Notes under the pieces: generated by a model
The model's database searches: none
Told to the model about the DNA's origin: nothing
The model's input: the letters and a program-made list of their open reading frames with translations, nothing else
Part shown: in pieces, positions 9,496 to 17,175 of the stretch
Layout of the letters: every line of letters starts with the position of its first letter
How positions within the stretch are numbered: the stretch's first letter is position 1
Position numbers and translations under genes: made by a program
NCBI GenBank assembly: GCA_946616835.1
Contig: CAMOJK010000005.1
Span: forward strand, 1-64,000
Reading direction: 5' to 3'
Source of the DNA: an uncultured Lachnospiraceae bacterium
GTDB taxonomy: Bacteria; Bacillota; Clostridia; Lachnospirales; Lachnospiraceae
Length of the DNA: 64,000 nucleotides

Positions 9496-10695
9496 ATGCC
9501 TGCAAAAGTTACATTAAAAAAGGGTGAGGGACGGCTGCTTAAAAGAGGCGGTGCCTGGATATTCGACAATGAGATAGCCGGTGTTTCCGGAGATTTCTCT
9601 AATGGAGATATAGTAGATGTGGCGGACTATGACGGATATCCCCTCGGAAAAGGTTTCATAAATGTAAACTCAAAGATACGTGTACGGATACTGACAAGAG
9701 ATCCTGCGCAGGAGATAAATGATGATTTTTGGAAAATGCGGGTAATGAATGCCTGGGAATACAGAAAAAAGACTGTGGATGTTTCTTCCTGCCGCGTGAT
9801 ATTCGGCGAGGCGGATTTTATCCCGGGATTTGTAATGGATAAATACGAAGATGTGCTTGTATTCCAGGCTCTTGCCCTGGGGATAGACAGGTACAAGGAA
9901 AAGCTCATCGGGATCGCAAAGGAAATCCTTGGCAGGGACGGAATAGAAATAAAAGGTGTATATGAGCGCAGTGATGCAAAGGAACGTGAAAAGGAAGGGC
10001 TTGAAAAAGTAAAAGGCTTTATAGGTGACGCGTTCGACACTAATGTGTCCATATGTGAAAATGGAGTTAAGTATATCGTGGATGTAATGGATGGCCAGAA
10101 GACCGGTTTCTTCCTTGATCAGAAGTACAACAGGAAAGCAATCTGGCCCATGGCAGGGGGAGCGAAGGTGCTGGACTGCTTTACCCATACAGGTTCCTTT
10201 GGCCTGAATGCAGCAGTGGCAGGAGCTGCAAGTGTTCTTTCTGTCGATGCATCTGAAAGTGCCCTGACAGTGGCGGCTGAGAACGCAAGACTTAATAATG
10301 TAGAGAATATTGTAAGCTACAGGTGCGGTGATGTGTTCGAGATACTGCCGGAGCTTATAGCTCAGAACGAGTCCTATGACCTCGTGATACTTGATCCGCC
10401 GGCCTTTACGAAATCAAAGAATTCCGTAAAGAATGCCTCAAAGGGGTATCGGGAAATAAATATACAGGGGATGAAGCTTGTGCGTGATGGGGGATTCCTT
10501 GCAACCTGCTCCTGCTCACATTTTATGACATTTGACCTTTTCAGTGAGGTCATAGCCGGAGCTGCAAAGGCTGCGCACGTGAAGCTGCGCCAGGTGGAAT
10601 TCAGGACACAGTCCCCGGATCATCCCATACTCTGGTCAGCGGATGAGTCATATTATTTGAAGTTCTACATCTTCCAGGTGGTGAAGGAGCGGTAG
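9496..10695 (+). CDS. Class I SAM-dependent rRNA methyltransferase (RlmI family)
   Basis: Likely methylates a cytosine of 23S rRNA at carbon 5. An N-terminal PUA-like domain (residues 1-75) precedes a Rossmann methyltransferase domain with the SAM loop DCFTHTGSFG, LDPPAF (motif IV) and the CSCSHF catalytic-cysteine segment. A GCGGAGG site before the ATG at 9496 decides the start over an upstream ATG. The last 11 codons and stop are duplicated at 16892-16929 because a mobile element has integrated there. The gene itself stays full length with an identical C-terminus. The exact rRNA position is inferred from the family. Confidence 0.9.
   Translation: MPAKVTLKKGEGRLLKRGGAWIFDNEIAGVSGDFSNGDIVDVADYDGYPLGKGFINVNSKIRVRILTRDPAQEINDDFWKMRVMNAWEYRKKTVDVSSCRVIFGEADFIPGFVMDKYEDVLVFQALALGIDRYKEKLIGIAKEILGRDGIEIKGVYERSDAKEREKEGLEKVKGFIGDAFDTNVSICENGVKYIVDVMDGQKTGFFLDQKYNRKAIWPMAGGAKVLDCFTHTGSFGLNAAVAGAASVLSVDASESALTVAAENARLNNVENIVSYRCGDVFEILPELIAQNESYDLVILDPPAFTKSKNSVKNASKGYREINIQGMKLVRDGGFLATCSCSHFMTFDLFSEVIAGAAKAAHVKLRQVEFRTQSPDHPILWSADESYYLKFYIFQVVKER
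10658..10695 (+). repeat. Left attachment core (attL) inside the methyltransferase gene
   Basis: This is the left copy of the 38-bp direct repeat that flanks the element. It encodes the last residues KFYIFQVVKER and the stop codon of the methyltransferase. It differs from the right copy at one base only, a synonymous CAG against CAA for Gln. Confidence 0.85.
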
Positions 10696-10790
10696 CTGCC
10701 AAAATCCATTAAAAAGCTTGAGTTTTCAAGGCTTTCAGCCGATTGTGCTTCTAAGGGAAAATATCGTAACTTACCGTAAAATACCGCAAT

Positions 10791-10870
10791 TTGGTGTAAA
10801 AATGGTGTAGTGAATGGTGCAGTAAATGGTGTAGTAAAAGAAAATGAAGTAGTAAATGGTGTAGTAGCAG
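10791..10870 (+). repeat. Left arm-type repeats of the element
   Basis: Copies of AATGGTGTAGT begin at 10801, 10813 (one base changed), 10825 and 10855, with weaker relatives at 10790 and 10843. Most are 11-12 bp apart. The 16-mer AATGGTGTAGTAGCAG at 10855-10870 recurs exactly at 16827-16842 beside the integrase. Position at both ends fits arm-type binding sites of a tyrosine integrase. Confidence 0.7.
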
Positions 10871-10900
10871 ATTAGTACGCATATAAAAGGTGATCAGTTC

Positions 10901-10935
10901 AAAAAGGCAGCCGTGAGACATACGACTGCTTTTTT
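10901..10935 (+). terminator. Intrinsic terminator near the left end of the element
   Basis: A stem of GCAGCCGT and ACGACTGC (one mismatch) with a 7-base loop is followed by six T. The A-run before it also makes it usable on the minus strand. Confidence 0.55.
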
Positions 10936-10959
10936 GTTGAAATAAATTATGAAAAAAAA

Positions 10960-10985
10960 CAAGCACTCACGTGCGTGGGTGCTTG
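10960..10985. terminator. Strong hairpin, possible bidirectional terminator
   Basis: CAAGCACTCACG and CGTGGGTGCTTG pair over 12 bases with one mismatch around a 2-base loop. The A-run on the left could serve as a T-run for minus-strand transcripts such as the toxin fragment at 11127-11402. The stretch 10986-11126 shows no gene. Confidence 0.45.
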
Positions 10986-11126
10986 TAATCTTTGTTTGTA
11001 AATGAATTGGATGGGCGGCGTATCCATCATATCAGGTTCCCAGAAGGGAGTGCAGGGTGCCTTTCCTGCTCATCAATTACTTTACAATCTAAAATTAACA
11101 TATTTTGTTGATTCCTTCAATAAATA

Positions 11127-11402
11127 TCACTTTGTTTTAGGTACTTTTTTCAGCCTTCCGGATTTTATGTATGATTCTATTTTCTTATCCTTGACATCAA
11201 ACATAGTGGCTACAAAATATGTATTCTTTTTCATATCCAGTTTTATACTTACAAAGATATTGTCCTTGAATACTTTCACTAATTCTAAACTGCCACTGTT
11301 GTATCCCGCATAGTCCGGTGATTCTATTATTTCCGGCAAGTAGTCGAGGTATTTGGCGGCAGTAAAAACTGCAGTTCTGTCATGATAGTGAATAGCAGTT
11401 AT
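11127..11402 (-). pseudogene. C-terminal remnant of a phage PBECR-type (Barnase/EndoU/ColicinE5/RelE-like) nuclease domain
   Basis: The frame is open for 91 codons back to a stop at 11403-11405, with no ATG start. It reads HYHDRTAVFTAAKYL, then IPEII-like LPEIIESPDYAGYNSGS, then KNTYFVATMFDVKDKKI and GRLKKV. This order (His-rich entry, II-x-x-PDY, hydrophobic strand, final sGRLKKv) resembles the C-terminal half of PBECR nuclease domains found in phage polyvalent proteins. The N-terminal half is missing, so it is probably a dead fragment. The family call is from memory of the motif, not a search. Confidence 0.55.
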
Positions 11403-11434
11403 TTAGATGTACATCGTAGGGAGGAATGATTATT

Positions 11435-12049
11435 ATGGGAAATATTTATGGTTATGCCAGAGTGTCGTCCCGTGAACAAAACGAGGACAGACAGATCATA
11501 GCACTGAAGGAAATGGGGGTGCAGGAGCAGAATATATTTGTTGATAAGCAATCCGGAAAGAACTTTGATCGTCCGCAGTACAAGAAACTTATAAGGAAAC
11601 TTAAACCGGACGACCTTATCTACATAAAGAGCATAGACCGGCTGGGAAGAAACTATAACGAGATACTGGAACAGTGGAAAGTGATAACAAAGGGAAAAGG
11701 GGCTGATCTGTATATCATAGATATGCCGATTCTGGATACCCGCCGGGAAAAAAATCTGCTAGGTACTTTTATAAGTGACCTGGTGCTTACGCTTCTGTCA
11801 TATGTTGCGGAGAACGAACGGGCAAATATCAGGCAGCGTCAGGCGGAGGGAATTGCACTTGCAAAAGCAAGAGGGGTTCATTTCGGTCGGACACCGAACC
11901 CGTTGCCGGAAAACTTCTATGATGTCTATCAGCAATGGAAACTAAAGAAACTCACGATAAAACAGGCTGCTTTACAGTGTGGAATGCCGCAGACAACATT
12001 CTTTGAAAGGGCAAAGGCATTCGAGAAATCCACCCTTCCGAAAGACTAA
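11435..12049 (+). CDS. Small serine recombinase (resolvase/invertase family)
   Basis: A site-specific recombinase of 204 residues. YARVSSREQ near residue 7 holds the nucleophilic serine. IDRLGRN and the NERANIRQRQAEGIALAKARG segment (the E helix) are typical. The C-terminus has a helix-turn-helix (LTIKQAALQCGMPQTTFFERA). The ATG at 11435 is chosen because AGGGAGG ends 10 bases before it; an ATG at 11426 would leave only 1 base. It lies inside the integrated element, with inverted repeats just downstream. It could resolve, invert or aid mobility. Confidence 0.93.
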   Translation: MGNIYGYARVSSREQNEDRQIIALKEMGVQEQNIFVDKQSGKNFDRPQYKKLIRKLKPDDLIYIKSIDRLGRNYNEILEQWKVITKGKGADLYIIDMPILDTRREKNLLGTFISDLVLTLLSYVAENERANIRQRQAEGIALAKARGVHFGRTPNPLPENFYDVYQQWKLKKLTIKQAALQCGMPQTTFFERAKAFEKSTLPKD

Positions 12050-12050
12050 A

Positions 12051-12080
12051 AAATTCGGGAAAGTGTACTTTTCCGAATTT
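12051..12080. repeat. 30-bp palindrome after the serine recombinase (inverted repeat copy 1)
   Basis: AAATTCGGGAAAGTG faces TACTTTTCCGAATTT with two mismatches. It begins two bases after the recombinase stop codon. It could be a terminator, though no long T-run follows. Bases 12060-12077 are the exact reverse complement of 12201-12218. Confidence 0.65.
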
Positions 12081-12200
12081 GTATTGTTTCTATCACTATG
12101 CAAAATTTTATCACCGTAATATATCAAAAACAAGTTTATCCCGAAAAAATGGAGTTTTTTATTATTATCAATATTAGTAAGACCTTTGCTTAATAGCATG

Positions 12201-12218
12201 TTCGGAAAAGTACACTTT
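12201..12218. repeat. Inverted repeat copy 2
   Basis: TTCGGAAAAGTACACTTT is an exact inverted copy of 12060-12077, with 123 bp between them. This copy lies about 80 bp before the MshEN gene. Together with the adjacent serine recombinase it could mark an invertible segment or a pair of recombinase binding sites. Confidence 0.6.
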
Positions 12219-12299
12219 TGTGAATGAAAGGAGTTTCTTCGGAACAATTCATCATATTTACATTCTCGTTTAAGTGATTATAGGAGGTATAAAGGGAAA

Positions 12300-12746
12300 A
12301 TGGCTTTTGGGGATAGAAAAAAGAAAATTGGTGACCAGCTGATAGAGGCGGGGCTTCTGTCTCGTAAACAGATGGAAAGTGTGATTTTAGAACAGAAGAA
12401 TAATCATATGGGAATGATTGATACCATAATGGCGATGGGGCTTGTTTCGGATGAAGATCTAGCAAAATTTATGCATGAAAATCAGGGGTATGAGCTTGCA
12501 ACAGATGATGACATGAAGTCGGCTGATTCTCAGGCAATTGCTGCGGTAGGTGATGATTTGGTGAGAAAGCATGAGGTTATTCCTTTGTGTTTTGAGAATG
12601 GTAAATACATGAAGGTAGCCATGTCGGATCCTACGAACCTTGCGGTATTGGATGACTTGGAAATGATATCTGGCATGACAGTCATTCCATATTATGCACC
12701 AAAGAGGATGATAATTGTGTATTTGGATAAGATGTATAGCAGATAA
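12300..12746 (+). CDS. Stand-alone MshEN / GspE N-terminal domain protein
   Basis: The 148-residue protein consists only of the domain that usually sits in front of type II secretion or type IV pilus ATPases. The helical motif IGDQLIEAGLLSRKQMESV and the later segment RKHEVIPLCFENG with VAMSDPTN are its two halves. In several ATPases this domain binds cyclic di-GMP. No ATPase follows here. A GGAGG site lies 12 bases before the ATG. It starts the AT-rich cargo of the integrated element. A c-di-GMP binding role is plausible but not shown. Confidence 0.8.
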   Translation: MAFGDRKKKIGDQLIEAGLLSRKQMESVILEQKNNHMGMIDTIMAMGLVSDEDLAKFMHENQGYELATDDDMKSADSQAIAAVGDDLVRKHEVIPLCFENGKYMKVAMSDPTNLAVLDDLEMISGMTVIPYYAPKRMIIVYLDKMYSR

Positions 12747-12813
12747 TCCACATAATGAGTAGAAATAATTAAAATTGGGAAAAAAACAATTGCGAATATG
12801 TGGGGATAAAACA

Positions 12814-13455
12814 ATGAGTACAAAAACAGAAAACCACAATAAGACTTTTAAAAATGTGCTTGAACAAAATAAAAATATTGCACATGGGTATTATGATGCG
12901 GCGGAACTGGTTAAAAACGGTATGCTTGAAAAAAACATAAACTATTTAGGATCACCCATAAAGACACTTTATGGGTTTTCTCTTGAAATTGCTTTAAAAA
13001 TGCTATATGCATATGATAATCGTTCAAGTATTAGTAGTTATGATGATTTATTAAAAGTGTTGAAAAAAGAAAGACACGATGTTAAAAAAATCTTTCACAA
13101 ACTATCTAACGCTACCAAGGCTAAATTACAGGAAAGTTATAAAAAAATTAATTCTGATTCTACTGAAGATATAGCTGTTGCAATTGGCAGTTTGGCGGAT
13201 TTCATTAAAGTACGATATCGTTATGAAACATCTGAAAAAGAAAGCAAGATAATTGCCAAACAGTTAAGTGATAGCCTTTGTGAAGATAGTGGTGAAAATG
13301 AATGCTATTACTTGCCATTTGCCCCTATTTATCCGGTAACTGATATAAGTAAAGATCCTGCTTTGTGTGAAGCGGTTCTTGAAGTGTTGGATAGCGATTT
13401 TGTGACCATAGTGGATTCTTTTACGAAAAAAGATGAAATAGACGAGCAGTCATAA
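12814..13455 (+). CDS. HEPN-like hypothetical protein
   Basis: A 213-residue, mostly helical protein. The segment GFSLEIALKMLYAYD followed by RHDVKKIFHKL resembles HEPN-like proteins that carry a HDLKxLFxxL helix. The RX4-6H catalytic motif of HEPN RNases is not clearly visible. The ATG at 12814 follows GGGGA; an upstream in-frame ATG has no such site. Codon use is AT-rich like its neighbours in the element. The function is unknown; a defence role is only suggested by context. Confidence 0.6.
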   Translation: MSTKTENHNKTFKNVLEQNKNIAHGYYDAAELVKNGMLEKNINYLGSPIKTLYGFSLEIALKMLYAYDNRSSISSYDDLLKVLKKERHDVKKIFHKLSNATKAKLQESYKKINSDSTEDIAVAIGSLADFIKVRYRYETSEKESKIIAKQLSDSLCEDSGENECYYLPFAPIYPVTDISKDPALCEAVLEVLDSDFVTIVDSFTKKDEIDEQS

Positions 13456-13500
13456 TTATGAATGTTATTTTACTTTTTGTATTAAAGGAGGAAAACATAT

Positions 13501-15051
13501 ATGCCGTTTGTACAAGCCAAATGTAGTAATTGTGATGGGATTTTATCTGTTGATGATAGTCTAGAGGCTGCGGTATGTCCTTTTTGTAATACCCCTTATA
13601 TTGTTGAAAAAGCAATAAATAATTATAGCGTTTCTAATGCTTTTAATGTGGGAAGTGGTGCAATAATTAATGTTATAGGTAATCAGAATAGTGATTTTAA
13701 GATAACGGCTGGAAAGCTTTGGGATTATGTGGGGGCAGCTACCGATGTGGTTATACCTGATACAGTAAAAGAAATTTCTTGTGCGGTGTTTGTTAGTATG
13801 TTAACTAATGAAGGCAAGAAGATAACATCAGTTGTAATTCCAGAAAGTGTTAAAAGAATAGAAAAAGAGACTTTTTTGAATTGTACTGAGTTAAAAACTG
13901 TCAATTTGCCCAATGGATTAGAATATATAGGGGAGGGGGCTTTTTCAGGTTGTAAAAAACTAAAAGAGATAAGAATACCGTCCAAGGTTACGGAAATAGG
14001 TCCGAAGGCTTTTTACAAGTGTAAAGAGTTAAATACTGTAATTTTACAAGAAGGGATACATAAAATTGAAGATGAGGCATTTTATCAATGTGAATCGTTG
14101 AAGGAAATTGATATTCCGTCCAGCATAGATCAGATAGGATATCAAACTTTTTCTGGGTGTAAATCGTTAGCCAAGATTAGTTTATCTAACGGAATTAGTA
14201 AAATTGAATATGGTGCATTTGAAAACTGTAGTTCACTAAAAGAAATAAAACTACCGAATAGTTTAAAAACAATGGAAGACGCGGCATTTAGATTTTGCAC
14301 AGCGTTGGAAACTGTAGAATTAGGTAATGGAATAGAGATTTTAGATAGAGAAGTATTTTTTGGTTGTTGTTCTTTGAAAAAGATTATTATACCGTCGGGT
14401 ATAAAATATTTGATGGGTGGTGCTTTTGCTAATTGCACATCGCTTAATGAAGTTACACTTTCAGAAGGCTTAAAAATAATAGGTGCAATTCGGATGCCTG
14501 AATCCGATTGGAGACTTCAATCTTATGAGTCAGGAATTAGGAGTCTTGATCCAGAAGATAAACAACCAGGTGTATTTCAAAATATAGCAATAAAAGAAAT
14601 CACTATACCTTCAAGTGTGGAAAACATTGGTACAGGTGCATTTGCGGATTGCACTTCATTAGAAAACATCACAATAATAAATAAAAATGTAGAAATTGGA
14701 TCTTGTGCATTTAGGGGGTGCAAGGTGAAACCGGATGTTTCACGACAACAAGAAAACAATAAAGTGAATAATCAGGGAAAAGATGGATGCTATATAGCAA
14801 CATCAGTTTATGGTTCGTATGATTGTCCTCAGGTGTGGACACTGAGAAGATATAGAGATTACTCGTTATATAGTAGTTTTGTGGGGAGAATATTTATTAA
14901 ATGCTATTATGCAACTAGTCCTACGCTTGTAAAATACTTTGGGGATAATCGATTGTTTAAGCGTTTCTGGCAAAAATGTTTGGATATTTTTGTAAGTAAT
15001 CTGCGTCATAAAGGCTATGAAAATACGCCGTATAGTGACAGAGATTATTAA
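13501..15051 (+). CDS. Zinc-ribbon, BspA-type leucine-rich repeat protein with CFI-box C-terminus
   Basis: The 516-residue protein has an N-terminal zinc ribbon (CSNCDG and CPFCNTPY). About ten leucine-rich repeats of the BspA/LRR_5 kind follow, each about 23 residues with the pattern AFxxCxxLKEIxIPSxVxxI. The C-terminal 85 residues begin CYIATSVYGSYDCPQVWTLR and match the CFI-box-CTERM type. It has no signal peptide, so it is likely cytoplasmic, unlike most BspA proteins. GGAGG precedes the ATG. LRRs bind protein partners and the ribbon may bind metal or nucleic acid. It sits between the HEPN-like gene and a small gene, probably as one transcript. Confidence 0.85.
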   Translation: MPFVQAKCSNCDGILSVDDSLEAAVCPFCNTPYIVEKAINNYSVSNAFNVGSGAIINVIGNQNSDFKITAGKLWDYVGAATDVVIPDTVKEISCAVFVSMLTNEGKKITSVVIPESVKRIEKETFLNCTELKTVNLPNGLEYIGEGAFSGCKKLKEIRIPSKVTEIGPKAFYKCKELNTVILQEGIHKIEDEAFYQCESLKEIDIPSSIDQIGYQTFSGCKSLAKISLSNGISKIEYGAFENCSSLKEIKLPNSLKTMEDAAFRFCTALETVELGNGIEILDREVFFGCCSLKKIIIPSGIKYLMGGAFANCTSLNEVTLSEGLKIIGAIRMPESDWRLQSYESGIRSLDPEDKQPGVFQNIAIKEITIPSSVENIGTGAFADCTSLENITIINKNVEIGSCAFRGCKVKPDVSRQQENNKVNNQGKDGCYIATSVYGSYDCPQVWTLRRYRDYSLYSSFVGRIFIKCYYATSPTLVKYFGDNRLFKRFWQKCLDIFVSNLRHKGYENTPYSDRDY

Positions 15052-15081
15052 TATGAAAAAAGAATTTAGGAGGTATAAGTA

Positions 15082-15462
15082 ATGAGTAATGAAACAATCA
15101 ATCAAAAAGTAACATATTTGTTGACGTCTGGGAAGGGCAATCCAGTTGAGAAAACAATTGAGTTTGATGGGGGATTATTACAAAAAGATCTTCTTTTACA
15201 GTTATACTATTGTGATATGATGAAAATAAGAGCAAGAACTTTTGATGTGGTAAATTATGTTTCGAACTGGCTATATGCAAAATGTTGCCAGAATGAAAAT
15301 TTTGAAACACAGAAATGGGTAATCGTTCCTGGCTACGAAAGTTATCAGATATTGGCTCAGATATATGCTAAGCAGTTAATCGAGTCTGTTGAGGAAAAAG
15401 AGGGGAATTTCTTTATGCTAAGTCAGCAGGGTAAGGATACTTGCAAAGACTATTTAATTTGA
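15082..15462 (+). CDS. Small hypothetical protein
   Basis: A 126-residue protein with no recognised domain, starting 30 bp after the LRR gene with GGAGG before the ATG. It has a helical centre, two Cys in AKCCQN and a charged C-terminus. It is the last gene of the presumed cargo transcript before a terminator-like hairpin. Confidence 0.65.
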   Translation: MSNETINQKVTYLLTSGKGNPVEKTIEFDGGLLQKDLLLQLYYCDMMKIRARTFDVVNYVSNWLYAKCCQNENFETQKWVIVPGYESYQILAQIYAKQLIESVEEKEGNFFMLSQQGKDTCKDYLI

Positions 15463-15618
15463 CAATAATAATTTGATTCTATGATAATGAATAATTTCTG
15501 TTGGTTATGAAAGAGTTTAATCTTTTATATTGAAAACATAGAATTCTGCAACTAATACATTGTTTTCAAAAACTAACAGCTATATTGTAGAAACAATTGA
15601 GAAGGTAATGTTCACCAG

Positions 15619-15659
15619 CGGTGGCGATTGATCTTAACAGATTTATCCCACCGTTTTTT
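15619..15659 (+). terminator. Terminator before the integrase
   Basis: CGGTGG pairs with CCACCG across a 23-base loop and six T follow. It would end the cargo transcript 42 bp before the integrase start. The long loop lowers confidence. Confidence 0.45.
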
Positions 15660-15701
15660 ATTTGCCGAAGGGCACAGCAAAAATGAAAGGAGTTTTTAAA
15701 A

Positions 15702-16793
15702 ATGGAGAAAGAAAAAATGGCAAGATTTATCAATCGGTTTGGAAAGCGACAGACATTGTATGCATCCACAATGACGGAGATAAGCAGAAAACTACGGGAT
15801 GAGCGATTTTATGATGACAATGAGCTTAATGTGGCTGACAGCACAATAACGCTGGATGAATGGTATGAGAAGTGGATTAAGACCTGTAAATCTCATTGCA
15901 GGGATACCACAAAGCGAACATACCAGATTCAGTACAATCGGCTTAGTCCATTGATAGGCTGGCGAAAGATCAATAAACTTAATCTTGTCATTCTTCAGGA
16001 TGCTTTCAATCAGTTGGGAAGCGATAAATCAAGAGAAGATTGTAAGGCACTTCTGGTTGACATTCTGAATAGGGCAGTGGAAACGAATCTTCTTAATAAA
16101 AATCCGGCAGTAGCGGTCAAAACTCGCCTAGTGAATAATCCAAAAGAAGAAAAGCGTATTCTGACAGAGGAAGAAACTGATATTCTGCTTGAATGTGCAA
16201 AAGACAGCATGATGTATCCGGTTTTTGTGGTTGCACTAGGAACTGGGATGCGTATAGGCGAGATACTTGGGCTGACATGGGACTGCGTGGATTTTGAGAA
16301 GTCCATAATTCGGGTTGAAAAAACACTTGTTTATATGCCTGGGAATGGAAAAGCAATCTACGAGTTTCATCAGCCAAAGACAGAGGCTGGAAGACGCCAG
16401 ATCCCTATGAGCAAGGATGTCAAAAAAGCGCTGCTTGCCCAGAAGGCATGGAAGGATAGAGTCTCAATTCGGCATAATCCCCGTCCGGGAATGGAGGATC
16501 TGGTATTTTGCAGCAAGACAAATAATCCTATAAATGAGTCAAATGTGAGAGGGGCTATAAGGTGGCTTGTAGAAAAGATCAACCGTATGGAATCTCATAA
16601 AGGATTTGAACCATTTACGCCGCATGGATTAAGGCATACCTTTGCAACCAGATGTATTGAAAAGGGGATGCGGCCTAAGACTTTGCAGAGAATACTCGGA
16701 CATAATTCTTTGCAGATGACTATGGATCTGTATTGTCATGTGGAAATTTCAACAATCTGGGATGAAATGGCTTTAATTTCCGAAATGGTATAG
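15702..16793 (+). CDS. Tyrosine recombinase / integrase of the element
   Basis: The 363-residue integrase has an N-terminal arm-binding segment, a SAM-like core-binding domain (about 48-135) and the catalytic domain. All catalytic residues are visible: Arg184 in GTGMRIGE, Lys226 in PKTEAGRR, His308 and Arg311 in HGLRHTF, His334 in LGHNS and Tyr344 in DLYCHV. AAGGAG precedes the ATG. It is 99 bp from the right attachment core, the usual place for an integrase. No excisionase gene was found next to it. It should catalyse recombination between the two 38-bp cores. Confidence 0.95.
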   Translation: MEKEKMARFINRFGKRQTLYASTMTEISRKLRDERFYDDNELNVADSTITLDEWYEKWIKTCKSHCRDTTKRTYQIQYNRLSPLIGWRKINKLNLVILQDAFNQLGSDKSREDCKALLVDILNRAVETNLLNKNPAVAVKTRLVNNPKEEKRILTEEETDILLECAKDSMMYPVFVVALGTGMRIGEILGLTWDCVDFEKSIIRVEKTLVYMPGNGKAIYEFHQPKTEAGRRQIPMSKDVKKALLAQKAWKDRVSIRHNPRPGMEDLVFCSKTNNPINESNVRGAIRWLVEKINRMESHKGFEPFTPHGLRHTFATRCIEKGMRPKTLQRILGHNSLQMTMDLYCHVEISTIWDEMALISEMV

Positions 16794-16815
16794 CAGGCAA
16801 ACACCGGTAATAGAA

Positions 16816-16842
16816 AATGGTGTAAAAATGGTGTAGTAGCAG
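16816..16842 (+). repeat. Right arm-type repeats of the element
   Basis: AATGGTGTAA at 16816 and AATGGTGTAGTAGCAG at 16827 repeat the motif of the left end with an 11-bp step, in the same orientation. Confidence 0.65.
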
Positions 16843-16891
16843 TGAAAAACTGTATCAAATGCCCATGAATACTGGGGGTATTGTACTATGC

Positions 16892-16929
16892 TGAAGTTCT
16901 ACATCTTCCAAGTGGTGAAGGAGCGGTAG
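16892..16929 (+). repeat. Right attachment core (attR)
   Basis: This 38-bp copy of the methyltransferase 3' end (37 of 38 bases identical to 10658-10695) has no gene body in front of it. It is probably the displaced original end of the host gene. Confidence 0.85.
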
Positions 16930-16933
16930 AGCT

Positions 16934-17137
16934 TCAAAACGGGGTAAGCTCGAACTTTCCGGCATTTGTGAGGCTGCCGGTTCCGAGGATCGGAAAGCTG
17001 TTATCATCCGGAGAGTATTCCATGCGTTCATAATCATCACCGGTGAAAGAGGGATTGGGTTTCGAAAATATGCCGCGCACCTTCTCCAGCTTATTCCTAG
17101 ATTCTGATGCAAGATGAAAAATACTTGGAGATTGCAA
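16934..17137 (-). pseudogene. Unrecognised gene fragment
   Basis: A minus-strand frame of about 67 codons with protein-like composition (LEKVRGIFSKPNPSFTGDD, then PILGTGSLTNAGKFELTPF) ends 4 bp from the attachment core. It has only a TTG start without a ribosome site, and a stop lies just upstream. It may be the truncated 3' part of a gene once convergent with the methyltransferase. I cannot name a family. Confidence 0.35.
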
Positions 17138-17175
17138 ATATAGGATGACTGTTTACGAGTTTGACTACGGATATA

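Larger units (their letters stand above)
10658..16929. mobile_element. Integrated genetic element in the methyltransferase 3' end, about 6.2 kb
   Basis: The segment is bounded by a 38-bp direct repeat. It holds a tyrosine integrase at its right edge, a serine recombinase near its left, arm-type repeats at both ends and AT-richer cargo between. The left boundary regenerates the 3' end of the host methyltransferase gene, in the way many integrative elements use tRNA 3' ends. I see no conjugation, replication or capsid genes, so it is either mobilised by other elements or a small cargo island. One unit from core to core is 6234 bp. Confidence 0.85.

Noticed and set aside
13800-14700. Regularly spaced similar sequences
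   Set aside because: They are the coding repeats of the LRR domain, about 69 bp apart and diverged, not a DNA element.
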